DNA of 44,215 bases from CAWBRT01 sp050015355 (GTDB lineage Bacteria; Acidobacteriota; Terriglobia; Terriglobales; Acidobacteriaceae). How positions within the stretch are numbered: the first letter of the stretch is position 1; every line of letters begins with the position of its first letter. The notes beneath the pieces were generated by a model. It was not told the DNA's origin and searched no databases. It worked only from the letters and a program-made list of their open reading frames with translations. The stretch is taken from the NCBI GenBank assembly GCA_050015355.1, contig JBEKBO010000074.1, positions 1-44,215 of the forward strand, read 5' to 3'. The position numbers were made by a program, and so were the translations under genes. Positions 33,040-39,205 of the stretch are shown in pieces.

Positions 33040-33257
33040 ACTGTGGGAGACTAAGGAGTATCTAAGGGATTTGGAACAAAAAGTGCTGGTACTACGCGCA
33101 ATAAAAGAGGCCGCAGAACAATGAATTTGACCCTCTTCCAGTGCTGTTTACTTCTCTCTGAACGTTCCGGTTGGAACGGCACCATACATCGTCTTCCATA
33201 AGATTTCCCTCCCTCCCTTGCCTCTTTAGAGCGACTTCCAAAAGAAGTCGCTTTTTT
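33040..33257 (+). ncRNA. Candidate structured small RNA (6S-like layout, not identified)
   Basis: A self-contained unit: promoter at 33003-33031, a foldable stretch and a strong terminator at 33230-33257. The two ends pair. CTAAGGAG (33051-33058) can pair with CTCTTTAG (33222-33229), and AAGGGA (33064-33069) with TCCCTT (33214-33219). Inside are AAGAGG/CCTCTT (33095-33137) and the hairpin CGTTCC-GGTT-GGAACG (33163-33178). A long rod with end pairing, central unpaired parts and about 180-215 bases recalls 6S RNA, but I cannot match its primary sequence. It does not look like tmRNA, RNase P, SRP RNA or tRNA. An alternative is a 26-codon frame at 33121-33201 (MNLTLFQCCLLLSERSGWNG...), with AGAGG upstream, which is hydrophobic but short. 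Confidence 0.5.
33230..33257 (+). terminator. Rho-independent terminator of the candidate small RNA
   Basis: AGCGACTTC (33230-33238) pairs perfectly with GAAGTCGCT (33244-33252) around CAAAA and runs into TTTTT. It lies 300 bases after the end of the NtrC-type gene and 320 before the DksA-like gene. Confidence 0.85.
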
Positions 33258-33578
33258 CTGCTTTGGCGATTGGTGCAGTTTTGGCAGAGTTTTGCAGAGT
33301 GGTTTCCTGAAAGCTATGTCCGATAACGGGCAATCGGCCCGGCGCGCCAGTCAACTCCAGGATGCACGCTCCGGGATGCACCTTTCTAAGAGTTCACTCA
33401 TCGAACAGGTTGCTTGTGTCAACCCTGCGATTTCCTGAAGCCGTCCAAAATGGTCAATATTTCCATTTCGGAGTATGGAAGTTGACTCTCGTTTGCGTGG
33501 GCGCATATCATTCCCATTCGCCCAAAGCGGCTAGGGCCTGACTTGAATTGCTTGGCTGGCAATAGGAATTGAGACGAC

Positions 33579-33953
33579 ATGGAAAAGAAAGTGTTGGAGC
33601 AGTTCAAGAAGATCTTGGAAGAGCGCCAGCGCGTGCTGCGCGAGAGCGTCTCAAGAACCGAACAAGACGGTCGTACGGCCGACGTTACCGATTCGGCGCA
33701 GGACATCGCCGACCGGGCTTCCAGTTCGTACCAAAAGGAATTCCTGTTTCACCAGAGCAACAACGATCGTCAACTGTTGGCGATGGTGGATAGCGCGCTG
33801 GAGCGCATTCGCCAGGGCAGCTATGGTGAGTGTGTCTCCTGTGGAAACGAAATCAATGCCAAGCGTCTGCAAGCGGTGCCATGGACACGGTACTGCATCT
33901 CGTGTCAGGAGAAGCAGGAGAAGGGTCTGCTTCAGGAAGAAGCCGACAAGTAG
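33579..33953 (+). CDS. DksA/TraR-family zinc-finger protein
   Basis: A 124-residue regulator that would bind RNA polymerase through the secondary channel. It has an N-terminal coiled coil (KKVLEQFKKILEERQRVLRE), the tip motif DIADRA, which fits the DxxDxA acidic tip of DksA, and a C-terminal four-Cys zinc finger, CVSCGNEINAKRLQAVPWTR then YCISCQ. E. coli DksA acts with ppGpp at rRNA and amino-acid promoters; the intact acidic tip suggests similar activity. It is shorter than E. coli DksA (151). It stands alone and is followed by a hairpin terminator. Confidence 0.9.
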   Translation: MEKKVLEQFKKILEERQRVLRESVSRTEQDGRTADVTDSAQDIADRASSSYQKEFLFHQSNNDRQLLAMVDSALERIRQGSYGECVSCGNEINAKRLQAVPWTRYCISCQEKQEKGLLQEEADK

Positions 33954-34039
33954 GCGCTTGGGACCGCCATAGTGCGCTTGCGCACCGGGCACGGGCGACG
34001 GGTTGCCCTCCGGGCCGGCGGCAGGGTATCGGACAGTTA

Positions 34040-34075
34040 AAAAGCCGGACGGCGCAATCGCGCTGCCCGGCTTTT
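34040..34075 (+). terminator. Terminator after the DksA-like gene
   Basis: AAAAGCCGG (34040-34048) pairs with CCGGCTTTT (34067-34075). The loop itself can form GCGC-AATC-GCGC. A T-run ends the right arm, and the A-run on the left would serve minus-strand transcription as well. Confidence 0.75.
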
Positions 34076-34141
34076 GCTTTGGACGGCGAAAGAGTGGGCC
34101 AGGCGCGGCAAGCGGAGCCTCTGTGTCAGTACAAGAAACTA

Positions 34142-34233
34142 CCCCAGGTTAGCCAACAACGGGCGAACCTGGGGCACCATATTAGCCCCATTCGAAGAAA
34201 CTGCCCCACTCAAGCAAAAAAAGCTTGAGTGGG
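34142..34233 (+). repeat. Two family A hairpin repeats side by side
   Basis: CCCCAGGTT (34142-34150) pairs with AACCTGGGG (34166-34174). CCCACTCAAGC (34205-34215) pairs with GCTTGAGTGGG (34223-34233). Both are followed by a CACC and preceded by AACT(A/G)CC-type bases. The central stem sequences differ fully between the two, but each is perfectly complementary. They lie in the gap of some 360 bases between the convergent DksA-like and fabD genes, where I see nothing else. Confidence 0.85.
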
Positions 34234-34314
34234 CCACCCAGTCTGTTGGGGTGTACTGATGGTCGCGTCGACTGGAGTGCTCTGGCTCCGGGGTACATCA
34301 TCCCTGGTTTTGCT

Positions 34315-35301
34315 CTAATCGGGGACTGCGCTTAGCGATTCAGGTTTGGGGCTTGCGGAGGCGAGATGATTCTTCAGCTTCTGCAACGAGGCCTCGTCCT
34401 CCACGTTCATTGCCGTCCGCGAGCGATCAATCTGCCGCAGCAGCGCCGTGAGCACCTTTCCCGGTCCCGTCTCGACAAAGAGCTCGACGCCGGCTGCGAT
34501 CAGATTACGGATCGAGCGCTCCCATTGCACGGTGCCGGTAACCTGCCGCACCAGGGCATCGCGGCTTGCTTCGGCCGTGGTCACCAGCGCCGCGTCCACG
34601 TTGCACATCACCGGAATTTTCGGCGGATGAAAATTCAGGGCATGCAAGTCCTGCGACAGGCGATCTTGCGCGGGCTGCATCATGGCGCAATGGAAGGGCG
34701 CGCTGACCGGCAGCATGATGGCGCGTTTGGCGCCCTGCTGCTTGCACAGTTCGGCGGCGCGCTCGACCGCCGGCTTGGCGCCTGAGATCACGATCTGGTC
34801 GGGGGAGTTGACATTGGCGGGCTGACAGACCAGGCCCTGCGAAGCTTCTTTGCAGGCGGACTCGATCGGCGCGAGCGCGAGCGCTAGAATGGCCGCCATG
34901 GCGCCCTCGCCAACCGGGACCGCCTCCTGCATGTACTTGCCGCGGTTGCGCACAGTGCGCACCGCATCGACGAATTCGATGGTTCCAGCCGCGACGTGCG
35001 CCGAGTACTCGCCCAGGCTGTGTCCGGCGACGAAGCCGGGGAGAATGCCGACAGACTCGAGCACGCGGAAAGCCGCGACCGACACGGTCAGGATGGCCGG
35101 CTGCGTAATCTCGGTGAGACGGAGCTGCTCGTCAGGCCCTTCGAAGCACAATTGCGAAAGCTTGTAGCCGAGAGCGTCATCGGCTTCTTCGAAGACCTGG
35201 CGCGCGACCGGATAGGCGGCCGCCAGTTCCTTTCCCATGCCGGCAGCCTGCGAACCCTGGCCGGGAAAGAGAAATGCGATGGAGGGGACTTGCTGTGTCA
35301 T
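34315..35301 (-). CDS. fabD: Malonyl-CoA:ACP transacylase
   Basis: A 328-residue cytosolic enzyme that moves malonyl from CoA to acyl carrier protein at the start of fatty-acid synthesis. FLFPGQGSQAAGMGKEL opens the fold. The nucleophile Ser95 is in VAGHSLGEYSA and Arg120 in VRNRGKYMQ. The catalytic His204 is in LPVSAPFHCAM. The end has FVETGPGKVLTALL. The length is normal for the family. No other fab genes are near, which differs from the usual fab cluster. There are 270 bases of non-coding sequence upstream to the convergent end of the TPR gene. Confidence 0.95.
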   Translation of the reverse strand: MTQQVPSIAFLFPGQGSQAAGMGKELAAAYPVARQVFEEADDALGYKLSQLCFEGPDEQLRLTEITQPAILTVSVAAFRVLESVGILPGFVAGHSLGEYSAHVAAGTIEFVDAVRTVRNRGKYMQEAVPVGEGAMAAILALALAPIESACKEASQGLVCQPANVNSPDQIVISGAKPAVERAAELCKQQGAKRAIMLPVSAPFHCAMMQPAQDRLSQDLHALNFHPPKIPVMCNVDAALVTTAEASRDALVRQVTGTVQWERSIRNLIAAGVELFVETGPGKVLTALLRQIDRSRTAMNVEDEASLQKLKNHLASASPKPESLSAVPD

Positions 35302-35572
35302 CGGGTTGTTACCTTGCCATCAATGCGCGGGTTGGTTTCGAATCCGAGACCGGCATACAGGCTTGAGAAGAGTGCCATTCCGCCGGCGACGCGCCGCTGA
35401 TCACGATATAACGTTGAAGGGTTAGCGGGCAAGGAACCACCCTAGCAACGGCAAACGCGGCTGTCGCCGACTTCCCGCCCAAGCGAGATGTGGCACTGAA
35501 CCGACATTCCACACGATGGCGAAGGACAAAAGAACCAAGCCCTTCATCGGAATCTCCTTTGGAAGGTCCGAA

Positions 35573-36358
35573 CTATTTTTCGCCGAGGTAGTCCAACATT
35601 TGTTTCACCTCGGTGGCATGGGGGCCGTCGGGCTTCAGCTCGAGGTATTTCCTCAAGGCTTCCACCGTTCCCGGCGCAGCCTGGATGCGGCCACCTTTGG
35701 TTAGGACCGAGCTCGCAAGCAGGCACGAGCCTTTGATGAAGTAGGCGTCGGCTCGTTGGGGATCAGCGGCGATGGCCTTCTCGCAGGCGTCTAATGCGCC
35801 GTTGATGTTACCCGTGTTGTACTGGGTGGCGCACAGGTTGAAATAGGCGGTGCCTGGATTCGGAGCTAGTGCGGCTGCTTTGGTGTAGGCGGCGATGGCC
35901 TCAGTGGTCTTCCTCAGCTTGAGATAACAGTTGCCCTGGCTGGTAAGCATTACGTACATGGCCGCAGTTCGGGCCTTGGCTCGGTCGGGACGGGCGGGAG
36001 AATCTATTTCCTTGGAGACCAGCTCCAAGGCTTTGTCATAGGTCTTGACGGCCTCCTCGTACTCTCCCAAATTGAGCTGCGCATCGCCGAGCGGCTGGTA
36101 GAAGCGCCAGCCAGTGGGATCTTCGGCGATGAGTTTCTGGGCGAGCTCCTCCACCTGCCGCCAGTCGCGCGCTTGAATGGCCTGATTCGCCTTGGCGATC
36201 AGCTCATTCATGCGGCTGGCCTTGGCACTCTTCTCCTTTATCGTTTCGATCGCTTCCTTGGAGGGAGCAGCGGGCTTGGTCTGGTCTGAGGTTTGCGCCG
36301 CAGATAAGCAGGGCATGAGAACAAGCGCGAGAAAAACGACGATGAAGCGCAGGAGCAT
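35573..36358 (-). CDS. Exported TPR-repeat protein
   Basis: A 261-residue protein starting at ATG 36358, with GGAGG about 8 bases upstream. MLLRFIVVFLALVLMPCLSA is a signal peptide; a Cys lies inside it, but the context is not a clean lipobox. The mature part has several TPR-like helix pairs, for instance WRFYQPLGDAQLNLGEYEEA, AAALAPNPGTAYFNLCATQY and ACEKAIAADPQRADAYFIKG. TPR scaffolds bring proteins together; no enzyme activity is expected. It follows the MerR gene on the same strand by 55 bases and may be expressed with it. Confidence 0.85.
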   Translation of the reverse strand: MLLRFIVVFLALVLMPCLSAAQTSDQTKPAAPSKEAIETIKEKSAKASRMNELIAKANQAIQARDWRQVEELAQKLIAEDPTGWRFYQPLGDAQLNLGEYEEAVKTYDKALELVSKEIDSPARPDRAKARTAAMYVMLTSQGNCYLKLRKTTEAIAAYTKAAALAPNPGTAYFNLCATQYNTGNINGALDACEKAIAADPQRADAYFIKGSCLLASSVLTKGGRIQAAPGTVEALRKYLELKPDGPHATEVKQMLDYLGEK

Positions 36359-36413
36359 GACGTAAACCTCCGAACCAGAGCGGATTAATAGAAATCGCCT
36401 CTGAGCAACAGTT

Positions 36414-36812
36414 TCATTTGCGGCGCTTGGGCGTGAGTATGGAGAGGATTTCACTGAGTTCGTGGCGCACGGCGCGCAGCCGGTCGGTGCGCGGACGCGC
36501 CGGGAAGGGCAGCGCCGACTGAGATTTTCCGGGGCGCATCTCGGTTTTCAATTTTTCGCGGGCGCCGGGAATCGTGTAGCCCTCCTGGTAAAGCAGTTTC
36601 TTGATGGCGAGAACGAACTCGACTTCGCGACGGCGGTACATGCGTTGTCCGCTGCTGCTCTTGCCGGGCTTGAGCTGCGGGAACTCGGTCTCCCAGAAGC
36701 GCAGTACGTAGGTGGGCAGGCTGCTCAGGCGCGAAACTTCGCCGATGCGGAAGTAAAGCTTTTCGGGGATGACAACTTCGGGTTTGTCTTTTTTCTTGCG
36801 GGCAGTGGCCAT
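36414..36812 (-). CDS. MerR-family regulator
   Basis: A 132-residue regulator from ATG 36812. The winged helix is typical: LYFRIGEVSRLSSLPTYVLR, FWETEFPQLKPGKSSSGQRM and YRRREVEFVLAIKKLLYQEG. The IGEVSRL-LPxYVLRFWE-F form is that of short regulators related to HspR and CarA-like proteins, without effector-binding Cys residues. The C-terminal 40 residues are basic and not conserved. A frame extends to 36893 but reads through a family B repeat at 36827, so those residues are not likely to be part of the gene. Its regulated promoter is unknown. Confidence 0.88.
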   Translation of the reverse strand: MATARKKKDKPEVVIPEKLYFRIGEVSRLSSLPTYVLRFWETEFPQLKPGKSSSGQRMYRRREVEFVLAIKKLLYQEGYTIPGAREKLKTEMRPGKSQSALPFPARPRTDRLRAVRHELSEILSILTPKRRK

Positions 36813-36826
36813 GAAGCACCTGTCTG

Positions 36827-36864
36827 CCCCACCACGCGCAACTACGACGCGTGCCGGGGATCCC
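36827..36864 (+). repeat. Family B hairpin repeat
   Basis: CCCC-ACCACGCG (36827-36838) pairs with CGCGTG-CC-GGGG (36848-36859) around a loop, followed by ATCCCG. It lies directly upstream of the MerR gene and thus in its leader. Confidence 0.75.
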
Positions 36865-36930
36865 GAACGGCGATGCCCTTTCCGGGCAGACACAGTGTAC
36901 CGCGAGCAGCCGTGCCGCGGCCCACAAACG

Positions 36931-36961
36931 AAAAAAGCCTCCGCACTGGGCGGAGACTTTT
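36931..36961 (-). terminator. Terminator of the 20-residue peptide gene
   Basis: On the minus strand, AAAAGTCTCCGC pairs with GCGGAGGCTTTT with one mismatch and a short loop, then TTTTTT (36936-36931). It follows the stop at 37005 by 44 bases, with a small GCGAGG/CCTCGC hairpin (36981-36998) in between. Confidence 0.85.
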
Positions 36962-37004
36962 CATTGCAGTGAAATCCCGTGCGAGGTCTTCGCCTCGCGC
37001 CTAG

Positions 37005-37067
37005 TTACTTCTTGGCAGCCTTTTTCTTCGGAGCAGCTTTCTTTACGGCCTTTTTCTTTACCGGCAT
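37005..37067 (-). CDS. Twenty-residue Lys/Ala-rich histone-tail-like peptide
   Basis: The frame reads MPVKKKAVKKAAPKKKAAKK and stops at TAA. It has 11 Lys, 5 Ala, 2 Val and 2 others besides Met, with no acidic residue. AGGAGG (37080-37075) lies 7 bases before the ATG, which is ideal. A TTGACA promoter is about 145 bases upstream, and a strong terminator follows. The unit is therefore built to express this tiny peptide. Its composition is like histone H1 tails and the Lys-rich ends of bacterial histone-like proteins such as chlamydial Hc1; binding to DNA, RNA or membranes is a guess. The tail of AroDE in this window has related KKSAVKPAVK repeats. A wholly RNA function for the transcript cannot be excluded. 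Confidence 0.7.
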   Translation of the reverse strand: MPVKKKAVKKAAPKKKAAKK

Positions 37068-37074
37068 TGTAATG

Positions 37075-37156
37075 CCTCCTGAAAACCTTCTCCCTTGAAG
37101 GTTTGGATTGTGGGCTCCCGATCGTTTGGGGCCTTTTTGGCCTAATGAGCACCCAC
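37075..37156 (-). promoter_or_regulatory. Folded leader of the peptide gene
   Basis: Three stems lie between the promoter and the start. AAACCTTC/GAAGGTTT (37083-37104) is perfect, 8 bases, and ends 2 bases from AGGAGG. GGCC/GGCC (37130-37142) has a 5-base loop. GAGC-A-CCCAC (37147-37156) pairs with GTGGGCTC (37110-37117) with one bulge, enclosing the GGCC stem. The arrangement could control access of ribosomes, but it matches no riboswitch I know. Confidence 0.55.
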
Positions 37157-37186
37157 TAGCAGGGTACTCACCACTACTGACCCCAT

Positions 37187-37215
37187 ATTTTGTGGGTACG
37201 TGTGCAATCTGTCAA
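37187..37215 (-). promoter_or_regulatory. Promoter of the peptide gene
   Basis: TTGACA (37215-37210) is a perfect -35. Seventeen bases on is CAAAAT (37192-37187), matching four of six -10 bases. Transcription would start near 37180. Confidence 0.6.
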
Positions 37216-37578
37216 TAGGAAAGTTGCACAATTCGAAATAAATTCGATTTTTTTTTTGACTTTCCAAAATGGGGTGCGACCGACTTGAAGGGCGTTGAAG
37301 AAAAAAACGGCGATTGGTGCGCGAAGGCGAGGCGAAATTCAAGGACGACACAGCAGTGCAAGGAACCAAAAAGAAACTACCCCACGTTAGCCCAGTCACC
37401 CCAACGAGCCGAGCCTCGTCGGGGACCCCGACGCGGGCGAACGTGGGGCACCGTCGAGCCCAATCGCTTGCATTAGAATCAGGCCTATCGAAAACCGTCG
37501 CTTGAGCGGCTGCACTTTCCTTGTGCGCTCTCCGGCCACTCGGGTATGATTCCGCCAGCCCAAGTTTCAAGGAAAGTG
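37216..37578. other. Intergenic region with nested hairpin repeats
   Basis: Between the peptide promoter and pyrR. At 37380-37448 a family A repeat (CCCCACGTT pairing with AACGTGGGG) carries a family B repeat inside its loop (CCCC-A-ACGAG pairing with CTCGT-C-GGGG, 37399-37424). A T-run of nine bases is at about 37249-37257. The promoter of the pyr operon should be in the right part, but I see no clear boxes. Confidence 0.65.
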
Positions 37579-38154
37579 ATGACCGTGAGCACTCGTCCCC
37601 CTCATCTACACGAAAAAGCACAATTAATGTCCGCTTCGGAGATTGAGCGGACGCTGGTGCGCCTCGCGCACGAGATCGTAGAGAAGAACAACGGCATAGC
37701 GAATCTAGGACTGGTGGGCATCAAACGTCGCGGCATTCCGATTGCGGAGCGCCTGGCGCGCCACATCGAGCGCATCGAAAAGGCGCCGGTGCCGGTGGGC
37801 ACGCTGGACATTACGCTCTACCGCGACGACCTTTCGACGGTTGGGCCCAAGCCCGTGGTGCAGCCGCGTCCCATGGAGTACAACATCGTCGGCAAGGACA
37901 TCGTGCTGTGCGATGACGTTCTCTACACAGGCCGCACGGTGCGCGCCGCGCTCGACGCGCTGTTCGACCATGGCCGTCCGCGCCGCGTGCAGTTGCTGGT
38001 GCTGATCGATCGCGGGCACCGCGAACTGCCGGTCGAGGCAACGTTCGTGGGCCGCCGCGTGCAGACCTCCGATCTGGAAATCATCGAAGTGAAGCTGCAA
38101 GAGACCGACCAGATCGAAAAGGTGCTGCTGGTAGAGCGCGAATCTGATACCTAA
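37579..38154 (+). CDS. pyrR: Pyrimidine operon regulator / uracil phosphoribosyltransferase PyrR
   Basis: A 191-residue protein from ATG 37579, with AAGGA 6 bases upstream. The PRPP loop is DIVLCDDVLYTGRTVRAALD and the fold is complete: LGLVGIKRRGIPIAERLARH, then GTLDITLYRDDLS, LLVLIDRGHRELPVEATFVG. In Bacillus PyrR binds pyr mRNA in response to UMP and attenuates transcription, and has weak uracil phosphoribosyltransferase activity. Here it is the first gene of pyrR-pyrB-pyrC. The 91-base gap to pyrB has a strong hairpin that may be its target. The N-terminal 14 residues are not conserved. Confidence 0.92.
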   Translation: MTVSTRPPHLHEKAQLMSASEIERTLVRLAHEIVEKNNGIANLGLVGIKRRGIPIAERLARHIERIEKAPVPVGTLDITLYRDDLSTVGPKPVVQPRPMEYNIVGKDIVLCDDVLYTGRTVRAALDALFDHGRPRRVQLLVLIDRGHRELPVEATFVGRRVQTSDLEIIEVKLQETDQIEKVLLVERESDT

Positions 38155-38196
38155 GCCGGAATCCTGGGCCGGCACGCGGCCTGGCCGGATTCCGCC
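38155..38196 (+). promoter_or_regulatory. Hairpin between pyrR and pyrB
   Basis: CGGAATCC (38157-38164) pairs perfectly with GGATTCCG (38187-38194). The inner part, GGGCCGGCACGCGGCCTGGCC, folds again through GGCC pairs. No U-run follows, so it is not a standard terminator. Its place directly after pyrR suggests processing, attenuation or a PyrR-binding element; this is inference. Confidence 0.45.
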
Positions 38197-38245
38197 TGCG
38201 TCACAGTCCGGCGCAGAGCGCGTCGGCAGCGATGCGCGGAGCGTC

Positions 38246-39205
38246 ATGAAAGAAAAAGCACTCGGTTCTCTGCTGGCGATCGAGCCACTTGCGCCGCAGG
38301 TCATTGTCAGTCTGCTGCAGGCGGCCAAGCGCATGGATTTGCACCGTCCGCGTCCACTGCTCAAGGGACGGCGAGTGGCCTTGTTGTTTTACGAGGCCTC
38401 GACGCGCACTCGCGTTTCTTTTGAAATCGCGGCCAAGACGCTGGGCGCGCATACCACCCTCATTACCGCCGGCGCCTCGAGTATCGAAAAGGGCGAATCG
38501 CTCATCGATACCGGCCGGACGCTGCGTGCCATCGGAGTCGACGCCATCGTGATTCGTCATCCGAGCTCGGGCGCTCCGAACCTGCTGGCCCGCGATTTGG
38601 ATATTCCGATCATCAATGCGGGCGACGGCATGCACGAGCATCCTTCGCAGGGGCTGCTGGACGCCTTCACCATCTTGCAGCACAAACGCAAGCTCGAAGG
38701 GCTGAACATCGTGACGGTGGGCGACATCTACCACAGCCGCGTGGCCCGCAGCGATGTGCACGTGTTCAGCAAGCTCGGAGCCAAGGTGACGCTGTGCGGT
38801 CCGGAGCCGCTGCTGCCCGCGACCGCGCATGCGCTGGCACCCGGCATTCGCCTGGTCTACAACATGGATGAGGCGATTGAGGGCGCCGATGTCGTGATGA
38901 TGCTGCGGGTGCAGAAGGAGCGGCTCTCGGGACTGGAGATAGAAACCGGCGAGTATATCGGCCGCTACCAATTGACGGCCCAGCGCCTGCGGAGGGCCAA
39001 GAAAGACGCGCTCGTCATGCATCCCGGGCCGATGATCCGCGGCATGGAACTCACCGACGAGGTCGCCGACGGCCTGCAATCGGTGGTCACCGAGCAGGTG
39101 GCAAACGGAGTGAAAGTGCGGATGGCGGTGCTGTCGCGATTGCTCAACCCCGACAAGCGCAACAGCGGCGCTCGCCGGGGGCCCGAGGGAGGCAGGGATG
39201 AGTGA
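38246..39205 (+). CDS. pyrB: Aspartate carbamoyltransferase
   Basis: A 319-residue catalytic chain joining carbamoyl phosphate and aspartate, the second step of pyrimidine synthesis. The carbamoyl-phosphate loop is FYEASTRTRVSFE (Ser52, Thr53, Arg54, Thr55, Arg56) and the lid residue Lys82 is in ASSIEKGESL. The HPxQ-like motif is in HEHPSQGLLDAFT. The end region has HPGPMIRGMEL. No pyrI regulatory chain is present, and the gene is followed by pyrC, so a PyrB-PyrC complex as in other bacteria with this order is possible. It overlaps pyrC by 8 bases. Confidence 0.95.
   Translation: MKEKALGSLLAIEPLAPQVIVSLLQAAKRMDLHRPRPLLKGRRVALLFYEASTRTRVSFEIAAKTLGAHTTLITAGASSIEKGESLIDTGRTLRAIGVDAIVIRHPSSGAPNLLARDLDIPIINAGDGMHEHPSQGLLDAFTILQHKRKLEGLNIVTVGDIYHSRVARSDVHVFSKLGAKVTLCGPEPLLPATAHALAPGIRLVYNMDEAIEGADVVMMLRVQKERLSGLEIETGEYIGRYQLTAQRLRRAKKDALVMHPGPMIRGMELTDEVADGLQSVVTEQVANGVKVRMAVLSRLLNPDKRNSGARRGPEGGRDE

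Larger units (their letters stand above)
32926..33578. other. Intergenic region holding a candidate RNA gene and a DnaA-box match
   Basis: This 653-base gap is A/T-rich. It holds a perfect TTATCCACA DnaA box on the minus strand (32957-32965), the candidate RNA gene at 33040-33257, and some 320 bases after its terminator in which I see nothing beyond the leader of the DksA-like gene. Confidence 0.6.

Noticed and set aside
33003..33257. tmRNA, RNase P RNA or SRP RNA in the candidate RNA region
   Set aside because: The conserved blocks of these RNAs are not present. Only a 6S-like outline remains.
36961..37152. Minus-strand frame of 63 residues overlapping the 20-residue peptide gene
   Set aside because: It is in another frame, has no ribosome site at its start and crosses the leader hairpins. 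The short frame has the AGGAGG.
37142..37621. Minus-strand frame of 159 residues across the pyrR leader
   Set aside because: It reads through family A and B hairpins and the peptide-gene promoter, and the sequence is not protein-like.
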